Positions 35,765 through 48,093 of a DNA stretch of 64,000 bases are shown here, piece by piece; position 1 is the stretch's first letter; each line of letters opens with the position of its first letter. The position numbers and the translations under genes were made by a program. This DNA comes from Aquanectria penicillioides (taxonomy: Eukaryota > Ascomycota > Sordariomycetes > Hypocreales > Nectriaceae). The DNA lies in assembly GCA_003415625.1 (NCBI GenBank), contig PYIU01000003.1, positions 3,782,001-3,846,000 of the forward strand, given 5' to 3'. Under the pieces are notes generated by a model that was not told the DNA's origin, made no database searches, and was given only the letters and a program-made list of their open reading frames with translations.

Positions 35765-37135
35765 CGTGACAAGATTTCGTCTCAAAGAATTAGAAAAGAG
35801 TGTATTAGAAGGGGAGAAGAACGAGTGACGGTATCCGCAAGGGATTGTAGTTGGTTCAAAGAAAAGAGCGAATGGCCTACCGAGTTGCTGACGAGGATGA
35901 GAGTCGGTGGCAACCTTTGGTGAAAAGTTCCCTTCTTATATCCAGCATCTCACCCGTGCTCTCTTCACCTCGCCGCAAGCCCGGGTAGAACAGCGTGGCG
36001 CGGAATGTGCTCAACGTGGAGATTGGCGAACCATCATGTCCACGGCTGTTTGGAAAACGTTCCAACTACCCTTAACTAGGGTGGCCGTTCGGCGTATCTG
36101 GCCATGAAATCCGAGACAAGAGATGTCCGTAGTAAGGGGCTCGGCTAATTGGCACTCTCCGTCAGTCAATCGAGACTTGTATCTAGGTGTCTCCATCGGA
36201 ATGCCTGGAGATAGTAGTAGCAGTGGCGTTCCACCAGCCGCAAGAAATTAAGATTGGGTGACCAACTCGCATTCCGTCTAGTCCAGCATGAGGCAGGCGA
36301 CACTTTTCCAGACTTCCTAGGCCCAGACAATAAGCTTGAGAATTCTCCAGCCGTGTGTCTCGAGTATAAAAGTAGGTGTCTCAGCCATGGTTCATCTCAA
36401 TCCCATGCCGTCCCAGCCATCCAAAGCTCCATCCACACTGAAAATATCCAAACATACAAAAAATATCTCATGGCTGTCAGGCGCGTCAGCGTGTTCCTAT
36501 CAGAAATACTTAGACAAAGAAGAAAGTCCTTTACCAGCCTATCCCACTGGCACCCTCTCTCCTTGTCCAAACTAGAGCAGAAAGATAAGACAAGGCCCAG
36601 AGGGGCGATCATCGGCCCTACTAGATGGTCCGTCTAAATCGGAAGTTGAAAGATAAACATGATTCTGTTGAGAGAAATTTTAAAATAAACGGAGCTAACC
36701 GGTGATGCGACATGCTGCCGTGCCTGGCTCATAGCCCGTGTGGCCTACAGACCAACGCAATATCTCACACGGCGAGTCAGGACCATCAGCCTGTATCTTT
36801 TTTATGTTTGGCTCTCATACCTCAAGACTCATTCTCAGATTGCATGGGCAGTTAGCTACTCAGTTTCCTGCAACAATCAGGCCTAGATCTCGGATCCCCC
36901 CTTTCACAGTCAAATTTTACTTGACACAGGCTTGGTTTCACCGCAACGGCTGCCTTGGCGCATTTTTATATCTGCCATGAAGAGTTGTTTGTTTACAAAT
37001 AAGATGCCTCTTTGCAGCATCTATCGTTTAATTCAAAATTCAACGAACATTGGCAGCAGTGATAGTGACCATAATTGTGACTACCAGGTCTTCCCTTCTC
37101 CAGCTTTCTTATAGCTTCGGGGCACACTTCTTCTC
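35765..37135. other. Intergenic region with a TATA-like box at 36366
   Basis: Promoter side of the GPI protein (minus strand; TATAAG-like at about 35942-35937) and the 3' side of the SDR gene. A TATAAAA within 36366-36372 on the plus strand is followed by an A/C-rich leader-like sequence and an ATG at 36470 opening 55 codons. The product has no signal peptide or known family, so I do not call a gene. Confidence 0.4.
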
Positions 37136-38044
37136 TTAGAACTTCTCTACATATGGCCTAATATCAATCTCTTGCGTAAATGCTGATCGGTGCTGGGTGT
37201 GCAAATGCCAATACGTTTCCGCAATCTGCCCAGCGAATTGTCAGCGCGCCGCGGCCTCGAGTTTAATGGGGAGGATTTGACATACCGCCTCTGGCTTGAG
37301 CTTGGCATCCCCTGCGGAGCTGGACGTTGTTAAATCCTTCGTCCTCGGGATATCGATGATCCCATCAACAATGACATGAGCCACGTGGACGCCCTTGGGA
37401 CCAAACTCTCGTGCTAGGGACTGGCCCAACGCCCTCAGCGCAAACTTTCCGGCTGCAAAGGATCCAAACTGTGCAGATCCTTTGACGGATGCAGTTGCAC
37501 CAGTGGCGATCAGAGAAGGCGGATAAGGTGAGCTGGGCACTGAATCGAGGAGTAAAGGCAGGGAGTTTTGAGCAAATCTGAAGAAGCCTCGACTGCGATG
37601 CCATTTAGTCAACGACTTCGTCGAGTTTTCAACATCGTCACCTACGCGGCTGCATCGAGACCAGAATCGATGTCTTCGATGTTCAATTCCAAGAATGGTT
37701 TCCTGGAGAAACCCCCGCTCACATTGTAGACAGCTGCCGCGAGCTTGCTGCCAGGGAGCTCTTTCTTGATTGTCTCAAAGGCAGAATTCACCGAGTTCGG
37801 GTCAACGATGTCAGCAGAAATACCCAGGGCATGACCTCCCGATTGCTTGATCTCATTGACGATGTCCTTGTAGCTATCCGGGTTTCTGGCCAGCACTACG
37901 ATCGGGTAGGCCTTTGCGAACTTAAGGGCAACAGCTCGCCCTGTAGATATTAGCTTGGAGAAGCTTAGCGTGATGCAGGGCCTAGTGTTCACCTGTACCA
38001 GGGCCAGCACCAGCAACGAGGGCAAAGAATGGAGCGGAAGCCAT
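37136..38044 (-). CDS. Short-chain dehydrogenase/reductase (atypical catalytic site)
   Basis: NAD(P)-binding Rossmann protein of the SDR superfamily; substrate unknown. Minus-strand exons are 38044-37993, 37940-37646, 37592-37286 and 37225-37136, with introns of 52, 53 and 60 nt, giving 247 aa. The glycine-rich cofactor loop is AGAGPGTGRA (Gly12/14/16/18). An acidic SADIVD follows beta 4, and NVSGGF occurs at the usual NNAG place. The active-site region reads SFAAGKFALRAL: the lysine (K165) is present but the usual tyrosine of YxxxK is Phe161. This pattern is also known in a group of bacterial and fungal SDRs with the following HVAHVIVDGIIDIP signature, which is present here. Catalytic competence is therefore uncertain. 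The last exon (IAETYWHLH..EIDIRPYVEKF) matches the family C-terminus and fixes the end. Confidence 0.9.
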
Positions 38045-38960
38045 ATTGTAATTCGGAAGTTGCAAATTCAATTGAGATTTTAGGAAATTATTTTCTAGCG
38101 AGGCAGATTCAAATATCTTGAGGGAGGTAGGATGGTGACTATATGTACGCAGATGCGCTCAATTGGATCATGGATTAGCTACATGGCGTTATCTCGCCGA
38201 AGCGGGGGGACGTGAGCATTAATAATTCATCATACATCAACATCAGGCTAGACAGAAGCGCAAAGGACGCACAAAGACACGTGTATTTTGTGTGCCCCCC
38301 CCCCCCCCCCCCGGTATTACAAAGATTCGAGATTACTGAACATCTATGGCGTGCTGTTTACGCCTTCTTGTTGGTCTTGCGCTCGAGTATGATAACTTAC
38401 CCTACAGTTGCTAAGCAAAAGCAGCTTGTGGCAATTTGTAATGCTCGTGGCGACGTTTGTCTCGCCGCCTGGAACATTGCAATCTCCTTGGCAAAGGCTT
38501 GTATTTAATTCAACTTGACGTCTTCACATTGAACGAGTTCGACGGGGAACTTGAGGATGCTTTTCCACCCTGCGACCACGGCAAATCGACTTCCCTAGTA
38601 TGAGGGTCACTGATCTGATCTTGGAGCCTACTGGCGGTAGTTCATGCCTGTCGTGTCAATATCACGACTGAGTCAAAACTCCCTGGTCGTAGCAGTCGTC
38701 CTGATGGATGGCGAAATCTGGGCTGGTGAACTAACCCGTGCTGTGGGGACCTCTTGGGATCTGCAAAAAATCGCAGTCAGCCGATAGCCGGAGTAAAGCC
38801 GGGAGCCTTGCTTCGTCTCCTCAGGCAAATTTTCTCCACACCTTCACGCGGCCACGCGAAAACAGAGAGTCCAGCATCGAGCGCGTGACAGCCTCGCAGC
38901 CTCCAGAAAAGCTCACTCACCACCGTCAAATTTTGCCCCGACCCCCTCACAACCACCAAC
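38045..38960. other. Divergent intergenic region between the SDR and SmF genes
   Basis: Upstream DNA of both genes. It contains a C18 run at 38295-38312. No gene is supported. Confidence 0.55.
38295..38312. repeat. Poly(C) run, 18 bases
   Basis: About 18 consecutive C on the + strand, between divergent promoters. It is the same type of G/C homopolymer as at 6884, 23453 and 56739. Confidence 0.9.
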
Positions 38961-39402
38961 ATGAGCTTCGTTCCCATCAACCCCCGGCCTATGCTGCAGG
39001 ACCTTGTCAACAAGGCTGTCTTCGTGCGCCTCAAATGGGGAGAGGTCGAATATAAGGGCACCTTGGTCTCCGTCGACAGCTACATGAATCTGCAGCTTTC
39101 AGGCACCGAAGAGTACATCGCCGACAAGCCGACCGGTTCATTGGGCCAAGTTCTGATCCGGTGAGTTTCCATCCCCCTCCTTCATCACTCCCTCCCTCCC
39201 TTGACCTCCCTTGACCTCTCCCTTGACCTCTCCCTTGACCTTGACCCTGGCATTCCTCAATCGTTATGAGCCCGTGACTCCCCCCCCCGGGACTACTACC
39301 CCGTGAGCCCTCGCTAATCACCGGCCCGGCAGATGCAACAACGTGTTATGGGTGCGCGGTGCTGAGGACGGAAAGGAGAGGGATGTTTCGATGACGGATT
39401 AG
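38961..39402 (+). CDS. SMX3: Small nuclear ribonucleoprotein SmF
   Basis: Sm-fold subunit F of the heptameric ring on U1, U2, U4 and U5 snRNAs, needed for splicing. Exons 38961-39160 and 39333-39402 flank a 172-nt intron (GTGAGT...GGCAG) and give 89 aa, a normal SmF length. The sequence opens [12 protein letters not shown]. Sm1 contains [16 protein letters not shown] followed by YMNLQL; Sm2 is [18 protein letters not shown]. The exon junction falls inside the CGA of LIR|CNN. The tail is short and acidic ([13 protein letters not shown]). The gene is divergent from the SDR and convergent with GMP synthase. Its intron contains a CTCCCTTGAC tandem repeat. Confidence 0.96.
39195..39247. repeat. 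Tandem repeat inside the SmF intron
   Basis: Four to five degenerate copies of a 10-12 bp unit (CTCCCTTGAC / CTCTCCCTTGAC). It lies wholly in the intron and adds to its pyrimidine richness; it explains why this intron (172 nt) is longer than most here. Confidence 0.8.
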
Positions 39403-40704
39403 TCCACCCTGGCAAATGGGACTTTGTATGTGAGAGAAGGCAATGTGGACAGAGTGTCCATCAACTGAGCCGAGTCGTGCTCTGATGCGAACCCTTAGCT
39501 CGACGCCCTGGGGCCCGAAAGCGTCACTCACTCTCTCGGGTGCTCGGCACAGGCAACCTCCAGGTCAAACCCATGTATGTATCCTTCTCAGATGCCTCAG
39601 CAACGAGGTGGTGGTCCTGAACCCGCTTCTGAACCTAGACTTGGAATCAGCCAGATTACACAGGAAGCCTCTGGAGGACCTGGCAATATCCCTTGGGTTC
39701 CAAACCAAAAATAATACCATTCTTACTGTTTTCCCCTGTGCCTTTTTTTTTTCATCTATGCCTCATGAGATTTTCTCGCTGGCTCGTGTCTGTGTTCCCT
39801 TTTCGCCATGTTTTCGCTTTTCACCAGCACCCTTTTCAAACGAAGCACCTCCTCCAAATATTCTTCCCCTGTAATATGATAATGGATCTACCGTATTTTC
39901 ATGCTTAAGCTCACGTGGTTGTCGCCCTGATGAAATTGATTCCACGATTGTGCCATTCGTGACGTGAGGCAAATAGAATAGAAAGAACTAGTATACGATG
40001 AAAACTATGTTCAATATAGCTTTAAATACTGCTATCTGCATGACCATCAACATCAACATCAACATTCAATATTCAACATTCAACATTCAACATGCATTAA
40101 CCAGGAACTACATTTCTTTCAATTCGTGCTTCGAGGGGATTCGCCCTACGGTACTGTCTATCAACCGGTACTTTCTCAATGTGATGACCCTCTACATTTC
40201 GTGGACTTGTCTTCGCGTTGACCACTGATACCAAATCCAAACTTGAGCATCTTTATAATTTCAACATCCCATCCTTCACTCTAGCCTACACGGATGCAGG
40301 TAAAAGTATCATGTTACTGTGCGTTACCGACTGTTACGATGCCAACCCTTCCCTCACGCTTGAGGTGTGGACCTTCATGGACCTGGATTTCGGAGAAATA
40401 TCTAACTGTACTCAATCCAAACTCTTTCATTCTTTGGTGCTCTTTGATTCTGACATCTTGCCGTCTCACACTATTACATGAGTTTGAGGCTGTGATGCAT
40501 AGATACCTTGCCACTGTCCATGCTGAGTGAACGGGGAGTTATTTGTCAAGGCTCACTTCTCTCAAGAGCCAAATGTAATCTCCCAATTTTAGAATTTCTA
40601 TTTCTTTTATCTTTTCCGATTCCAAATCTAACATTCCTTCATAGCTTGTCCTCTAAAACTCCATCTCTATTCTTTCTGTCCCAATCAAAATTGGCAGTTG
40701 CTGT
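39403..40704. other. Intergenic region between convergent SmF and GMP synthase genes
   Basis: 3' flanks of both genes. Short frames only; a CATCAA/CATTCAA microsatellite at 40043-40095 is the one structured element. Confidence 0.55.
40043..40095. repeat. ATCAAC / CATTCAA microsatellite
   Basis: About three hexamer units (ATCAAC) pass into about four heptamer units (CATTCAA). It lies between two convergent genes. Confidence 0.8.
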
Positions 40705-43700
40705 TTACTCCAGCTCGATAGTTCCTGGCAATAGTCAGTACCAGTTTGGTTATTGATTAATTTGCTTGGTGTAGGTAAACAAACCTGGAGGCTTGCTGGT
40801 CAGATCGAGGGTAACACGAGCAACGCCATCAACCTCGTTGACGATTCTAGTGGCAATCTGGTAGGAGTCAGCAATGAGAAATTACATTTTTCATGAAGAC
40901 AAAGAACAAATATAGTACCTTCTTCAACAGTCCAAAATCGAACTCATAGGGCTCGGCCGTCATGAAGTCCTGCATGAGGTCAATTGAATAGCTCTTTGCA
41001 ATAGATCTGGAACAGAAAACTTACAGTCGTTGTGACGGCGCGGATGATGACAATGTAACCTTTTCGGAATTAGTAAACCAAGGCATTTAAAAATGAAGAG
41101 GCTATCGCCATCGCAATGCCGACTTGCCCCTCGAAGGGATCAAAACATACCGTAGCAGCGGTTGTCACCCATGACTCCCACAGCTACATAGCAGTTAGTA
41201 TCACTCATCATAAAAAGAATCATTTCACCCTTGGTGAGTCGCAATACAAAGAATGCGCCGGGGAAGATTTGCGGGAAACTATGGACGAAAGCATACCCTT
41301 GTTGGTGTCGAGACCAGCATAGGCTTGAGCCATCTAGATTTCCAGGTTAGTAAATCATCCTAGGCCGAAAACGCATGAGACCTACCTCGTTGTAAATTCC
41401 GGCTTCCTTAATCATGGAAATGAAGATATGGTCTGCATGACGGGCAATCTTGACACGCTCGGGTGTCACCTCACCAATAATTCGGATTGCAATGCCTTTT
41501 TTCAGAGTTAGCAAGGTTAGAACGTAAGGTAGGATGGAGGGATAAATACCTGGGCCTGGGAATGGATGACGCATCACCAAGTCGTCTGGAAGTATGTTAG
41601 TTTCAGGCTCAAAATCTTGCGGATTAAACGTGATAAGATTTGAGATGAATCCCACACTTGCGCAGGCTGTCGCTAGAGGGCGTAAAGTCTTCCAACCAAA
41701 AGTAGGAGGAGCTGAAAAATGTCTGGAGCACTCCAGAACTTACCATGAATATTCAATTGTCTACCCATTGCCCTCACCTCATCCTTGAAGAGCTCCCTCA
41801 GAGGTTCAATGAGTTTCAAACCTTGCTATTTCATACAAAATTAGGCACAGTTTTAAAAAAAAGTTATGAGGTGAGACCCACTCCGTTGAGCATTCGTTCT
41901 GGAAGCTGTGACAAGATTAGCAATAAAGTAATGACCATCGTAGTGAAATACAAAACACTTACACCTCCAACGTTGTGATGGGCTAAGTAAAAAGACAATC
42001 AGCAGTTATTCAAAGAAAATTTTAGAGTACCATCGCAAAGCTTGATTGTCAGCGGAAACCATTCCCATAATCTGTTCAGGGCCCAAACTTAGGCACAGAC
42101 CTATGGCCTGACTGCCTGAAGAGGAGATGGGTGCTGTCAGGTTGCAGACGGACATCAAAATCCCATGATGGCTTCAGATCACAATTGACGCTGGGAAACT
42201 TACTCTTGATTGTAGCACTGGGGCCCTTGTAGGAAATGCTTTCGATCTGTGCACATTCGTGGTCAGTTCCCTGTTGACGATAGTCATGAACTCCCAAGTT
42301 AAGAAAAACTCACCACATCAGGGTAAAGAGTGCCCTGAAGGAACCACTTCACAGGCCCAGCATGCTCACTGTTCTCAGCCTCCTTCTCGATTCGGATGGC
42401 CTCTTGCTCAAAAAGTTCAATGAAGAGACCGCCGATAATCTTTCGCTTGCGCTGTAAAGGGTATTAGCAAAATTTCGCGGCAACACACCGAGACTATCGG
42501 CCCGGTTAAATTTTCTGAAAACTTACCTCAGGCTCTGTCACACCAGCCAGAGCGTCAAAGAATTGCTTAGAGCCGTCGACAATGGTAAGGTTGATGCCAA
42601 GATGCTTCTGAAGAGTGTCCTTGACCTGTTCACACTCGTTGAGACGCATGACGCCATTGTCAACCAAGACAGCGTGGAATCGATCACCAATGGCTTCCTT
42701 CATCAGGCGGGCAGCAACAGTGCTGTCAACACCGCCCGAAACAGCGCCGATGACCTGACCCTTCTCACCTACGAGGTTGCGGATTCGGGCAATTTCCTGA
42801 TCAACGAAGTTGGACATTGTCCAGTTCGCGTTGACGCCGCAGATGCGGATTGCGAAGTTTTGAAGAATCTTCGCACCAAGAGGAGTGTGAGTGACCTCAG
42901 GGTGGAATTGAATTCCTACAGCCAGAGATCAGCAATGGTTTTGGATTGAGATGGGGGGGGGGGGATACGAAGAGAGCCTAGCCGTAGCTGACATCGAGAC
43001 TACCACAAGGGCAAGCACGTCTGGCATGGGTAGCTGTGACATACCGAAAACACTATCAGTCTTGTGCGCAATCGCGGCGAAAGGCGATGAGCTGGTTTCA
43101 CCAATGGTGATGAAGTTTTCAGGAAGGCGGGAAAGCTTGTCACTATGGCTCATCCAGACTCGTTGAAAGTTAGTGTTTTAGTCAATTAAAAATAGCAGAC
43201 TGAGATTACCTTGCATCTGGTCCTCGATGCCATCGAAAAGTCGGTCAGCATGGCTGTTGACACGGGTGATTTGAATGTTCTTTTCGAACGCAAACATCAG
43301 TAAGCCATTCATGGAGGGGGCTAAAAAGGTAGACATACAGCGTGTCCGTATTCACGGTGGTCACTTCGGATCACGTTCTGGGGATCGAGTCTCCAGGCAA
43401 TAGACTGGTTGCCGAAGCAAATTCCGAGCAGAGGGATTTCGGTCTGCTCGAAGTAGGCCGGGTCGGCATCTCGAAGCTTGTCAGCCAATGATCCCGCTTA
43501 CATTAAACTCAGAACTCACGAGGAGCGTCCGCATCATAAACTGAGGCAGGGCCTGAACAGGGTATTAGTATGAGTTATTTTATTTTTGCATTGAAGAGAT
43601 TTCAACCCTGAGTTTGGAGGGTACTACTCATAGTTGGGTGAAAACTGCACTTACCGCCAGACAAGATGATACCCTTAGGCTTGAAGGGAAGATCGGCAAA

Positions 43701-44083
43701 CTTGACATCACAGGCGAGCATCTCGCAGTAGACGCCCAAATCACGGAGTCTCCGGAGGATCAGATGGCTGTACTGAGAGCCTATTTCAGTTAGCGAGAGG
43801 GGGGAATCATTTCTAAGTTGCGAGGTGTTGCGTGGGATTCAACCATGGGTTGCTCAAACTGAGCATCTCATTTCTGCGTGTACTAGAGAAGGACGAAAGG
43901 CGAAGAATAAAGACACAAAGACAACATAAAGCCATGAAGGGCATATTCACCATGGTCAAGAACCAGCACCGTCTTTAGGGGAAAAGAAATTCATGGTCAG
44001 CAACTAGTCATATTGATGTGCCATGATGAACTAACGTCAAAGGTCTCGTGGGGCGCTTTGGCCTCCTTAACGTCGACAGGCAT
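40705..44083 (-). CDS. GUA1: GMP synthase (glutamine-hydrolysing), 21 exons
   Basis: Makes GMP from XMP, glutamine and ATP; cytosolic, last step of de novo guanylate synthesis. 544 aa. Exons: 44083-44036, 43972-43951, 43780-43655, 43552-43520, 43469-43339, 43279-43210, 43158-43045, 42915-42527, 42451-42314, 42246-42204, 41982-41963, 41905-41882, 41825-41744, 41585-41550, 41495-41386, 41333-41297, 41183-41151, 41059-41025, 40969-40919, 40857-40785, 40724-40705; every junction keeps phase. Glutaminase domain: VLVLDHGSQYS, C94 in GICFGNQ (usually GICYG), H186/E188 in FHPEV. ATP-pyrophosphatase loop SGGVDST (241-247). Dimerisation domain with [20 protein letters not shown] and end PPGTIELE. Twenty introns (50-221 nt) in one small gene are exceptional beside its neighbours. 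Intron 7 carries a 12-base C run (G at 42953-42964 on +). Some small-exon borders rest on family resemblance. Confidence 0.95.
42953..42964. repeat. Poly(G) run of 12 within GMP synthase intron 7
   Basis: Reads as C12 on the transcribed strand, inside intron 7 (42916-43044), 38-49 nt before its acceptor. Length approximate. Confidence 0.85.
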
Positions 44084-44993
44084 TTTTAATAAATGAAGTG
44101 GGGTAATATCGAGTAAATACGGAGGGGACAGCGATGCCGCAGCGCAGACAATAAACCGAAGCCGTTGGGGGCTGACGATGCGATGCACGAAGTCGGGGGG
44201 CAAGTTCCTTAGTGGTTTGGTGAAAAGTTTTTGATGCGGGCAGAAAAACGCGGTGCCCTCACGTGATGCCCACTTTGGCTTTGCCTGAGCGGCCGAGTTT
44301 CGCTATCAAATTCGACTCGGAGCAGCACCAAGTGGGGATGATAAAGAGTCACAAGATCCCGACCGACGGCGGGAAGGGAGCCCAGAGTACATACCATCCC
44401 GCGCTTGCCTAGGCCTGCAAGATAGTGGCTTCTAGCCTGGATAATTTCACCCAATCTAAGTGACTAGTTGGTCGGAATTCCTACACCTTCTCTCACCACG
44501 TACAAGCACAGGAAGCGAATGCATTTTAAATCTTTAGCCAGTTTAGTGGTCGAAATCCCGGTGCCGGCACGAACTACTTGGGCTCATGGAAGCGGGGTGT
44601 CATAAATACCCAGACATGATCAGAGGGGCTGGGTACCCTAGTGTGATGGACTTGATTTGTCCGCTGAGATGCCACTTACTTCAACTCACTTGTTATGCAT
44701 CTCACTACGAAATGACTCGCATTATGGAGTACTAGCTCATCTCTTTTGTTGCTGCAGCAATCACTAGATGCAGTCCAACGAAAAAAAAAAAAATAGCAAT
44801 TAACCTAGGAGATCCAAAATCCCATTAAATTATAATAACCATATGAGAAATTCAAATAATGTCAGTTATCCCAAAACAAACTGAAAGAATCACGATACAT
44901 GTTCTCTATCTAGCATCTCCGATGCACTGATTGAAAATGTTTAGGCCTCCAGGAAACAAAAAAAGAAAGACAAAAGAAGAGGACGCTGATGCG
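44084..44993. other. Upstream region of GMP synthase
   Basis: About 910 bp between the GMP synthase start and the 3' end of the SRO7-like gene. No gene is seen; the 44700-44930 part is AT-rich with an A13 run near 44780. Confidence 0.55.
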
Positions 44994-47900
44994 TTAGAAG
45001 AATTTGCCCTTGAGGCCTCCTAGCACTATGTTCCTCTTCTGCTTGTTCATAAACTTGTTCACATCGTTTGCCCAACCGGCACTTTGTTGCTCGAGATTAT
45101 CCATGTTATCTCCCATAAGGTTCAATTTTTCTGTCCGTTCGTTCAGCTGCCTTGTCAAGTAGTCTCCCCACCCTTCTTGACTTGATCCAGCTGTGGCCTC
45201 TCCGCTCCTAGCAGCACGTTGCTCCGCAGCTGCAGCCTCCATCATGCGTTTGCTGGGAGGTCGGTCCGGTCCGCCGACCAAAAGATCCAAGTCTGTAGGT
45301 GAGACATGCTGGGTACCTGAAATCCACTGCATGTTGGAAATCGTGGGACGAGGCGGGCATTCAAGCGCCGGGTTGATGAGCGTGTCTGGAGATGGTTGAG
45401 GAGACTTTCCGGTACCCCAGACGTGGATGACAGCCAGTTCACTTGGACCTGACCAAGCAAAGATGTCACCCGTTTGTGTAACGGTAGATGATGTGCTTCG
45501 GGTGATATCAATCATTGGCAGATCGGCCTTACCAATCTCTTTCAGGCCAGGGATCGAGAAGGCCCTGGCGGTTCGATCACCAAAAGTTCCCACGACTGCA
45601 AAGCCTTGCAGCTCGAGCTCTGCAACTGTTGCTGCATCACAGAGGATGTCATCAAATTCTTTTGATGCCCCCTTTGAACTCGCAGGCCTGAATATTCTGA
45701 TTTCAGTTTGCGTGACTTTTGTGGAATTAGCATGGACTTGTATCAAAAGAAGTTGATCGATAGACTGACCTGCCACCAGCACACCGTTAACTTGCTGACC
45801 TTCCCTGAGGCCCGCTACTATTTGGCCCGTTGCAGAGGCGGGCTTTCCCGTATCTGCATCAATGGGGCTAAGTGAGATGATCTTGGAGTCGAACGTGACA
45901 ACTCCTGCCACCTTCGCGGAATAGGTTCCGTCACTGCCTGGCAGTACCTTCAATGTGATGACCTTGCCTAGATTTGTGCCCACAAAACAGCAGATGCTAG
46001 AGTACTTGTCCTCGTCCAGGGTCATCACGCCGAACTCAATTGCTACGGGCCATTCTTTCGGTGGCTCTGCATTCGAGTGGTGGTGTCCTCTTAGAAAAGA
46101 GCTGCGTTTGTCTTGCTTTGCAAAATCCGTCATTGGGGCCTGGTAAATGATCGCCGGGCCACGAAGGTCGATCAGGGTAAAAAAGCCCAATTCAGATCCA
46201 ACAGCCACAAACCCAACATTCGAGATTTGAATGGCTGTAATAGGCCCTTGCATCATCTCGTAAAGAACGAGTGGCTGCAAACCTTCCTTGAGGGTCGGCT
46301 CGGCTCGTGAACTAATATCAGTCAAGCCCTTGGGATTTGGATCCAGCTGCTGAGACCTGTCCTGGCCGTAAAATCGGTTCGTTCCCCATCGAAAGATGAT
46401 TGCTTCGCCTGTGCGGGTGCCAACAACGAATTCGCCGCTGCTGCTAGCCATGCTCATGGTAGTGATTTCAATATCATCAAATCGATCAAGGGCCCGAGCA
46501 ACGTCAACTTGTAGATGAGTCCCGTTCTCAATATCATCTGCATGACCGGAGTCCCAGATTCTGATCGTACTATCTGCATGTGCAGCTTGGATGATTGTAC
46601 GTTCCTCAAATCTCTTCCGTGGTCTAGGACCCTCAGCTCCTCCCTTGAGGAGGGGCTCCCCTTGATCACGCTTTTCGAACATAGAAAGCCACCTCGGCCT
46701 CTCCAGGCATGAAACGTTGACCTTAGTAATGAATGGGTGAACAAAGAAGAGCGAAGGGTGAAGCTGATTGGTGGGGCTAATGGGATATCCGGAAGGAAAG
46801 CTCATGGTTATGAGCTCACCAGACGAGAGTAAGCAGAGGAGAGCAATTGGATCCTGAGCACCGGCAAAGTGAGGCGAAGCTCGAGGAATCAATAAAAAGT
46901 CGACAGCGTTGGCGCCGGAAGGAAGAGAGAGCGTATTCTCGCGCTTCCCGCGGAAGTAATCCGACAGAACCTGCCATGAAGATGTTGCATACATGGGCGT
47001 GATTCCTAAGTCGATAAATGTTAAACCTTTAGACGATGCGTCAGGACCATGTCCACCTGCAATCAACAATGCACTATCATCGCAGTTCTCTTTGCAGCAC
47101 CAAGCAATTTTGACAATGGGATCTGCCTGGGCTGGGGCTCCAGATCCGGGGCCAGGTTGGTTTACATTCATTTGAGTCAGGGTCCTGGCCATGATGGCCT
47201 TCTCTTCCTTGATATCCCAAAAGACCAAGCTCCCGTCCTCGTGAACCGTGGCGATAAAGGTACCGGAAGGATGCCAGAGAGCGTGTGTTAGTCTCGGTTT
47301 TAGAGGTGTATCAATGGCAACGCCATTTCCTCCGGGAGCTCCAGGCGGTAGGACATATTCGAAAAACTGAACTGGCCGATTCTGCTTGAAGGAATAAATG
47401 ACGGCTCCGTTGGAGTATGCGATCAAGAGCTTGCCAATATCCCTAGGGTGGAGTGTAATCGAAACAAGGGTAGAAACCTTGGCCGTTGGATACTTTTCTT
47501 TCCAGAAATTTGGCAACCGGAAAGACCGAGCAAGGCTGCCGCGGTCCAAGTCATAGGCCATCACATCTCCGTTCTGCAGGCCAATGAATGCCCAATCCAG
47601 CATGGGATCTGAAACAAGAGACACAACATTCCCGGCAACTACTAGAGCAAAAAGACGCTCGCCCGTGTCAAGATCCCATATTCCGAGCTCATTTTTGGCA
47701 TCGATGCTGATGAGTCGATTCGCGGTGAATTGGATGAACCGGAACGAGGTTCGTCGTGGCGGGTCGATGATCTTGTGGACACGTCGTTGTCCAAAGACGT
47801 ATATCTTTCCAGGGCCAAACTTGCTCTCGCTGGTCGCTACAGCAAGCAGCGATTGCACTGGGTCGTAGGCGAAGCAGCTACGCAGCAAAATAGGATCAGC

Positions 47901-48093
47901 GACAGAGCACGACGGCCGGCGAAAACGGCGCCAGCAACGATGCCGAGCTGTTGCGGGGGATAGGAGGGGCAAACCTAATCTGAGAGTTGATGCCATAACG
48001 GGCCTGGTCATCTGGCGTAAAGAGTTCCGGTCGAATACTGGCAGAGAGATCATTTTGCATGCCAACCTGCTTGCTTCTGAGAAAGGCCGCCAT
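44994..48093 (-). CDS. SRO7: Sro7/Sro77-type lethal giant larvae/tomosyn protein (exocytosis regulator)
   Basis: Lgl/tomosyn family WD-repeat protein that binds Sec9-type SNAREs and Rab (Sec4) at the plasma membrane and supports polarised exocytosis. Exons 48093-47975 and 47877-44994 (97-nt intron, GTTTGC...CGTAG) give exactly 1,000 aa. The conserved N-terminus is MAAFLRSKQVGMQND, followed by PDDQARYGINSQIS|CFAYDPVQSLLAV across the junction. Two seven-bladed propellers fill most of the length (blade motifs such as ELGIWDLDTG, WHPSGTFIATVHEDGS, STIRIWDSGH). The C-terminus has an R-SNARE-like segment at about 940-995 (LTRQLNERTEKLNLMGDNMD) ending KGKFF without a membrane anchor, as in tomosyns. 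The frame also stays open upstream through the intron to 48296, but that extension lacks the family N-terminus. Confidence 0.96.

Noticed and set aside
23989..38044. UNC93-like carrier, FAD oxidase and SDR as a secondary-metabolite cluster
   Set aside because: No PKS, NRPS, terpene synthase, prenyltransferase or P450 lies between or near them, and housekeeping genes follow directly.
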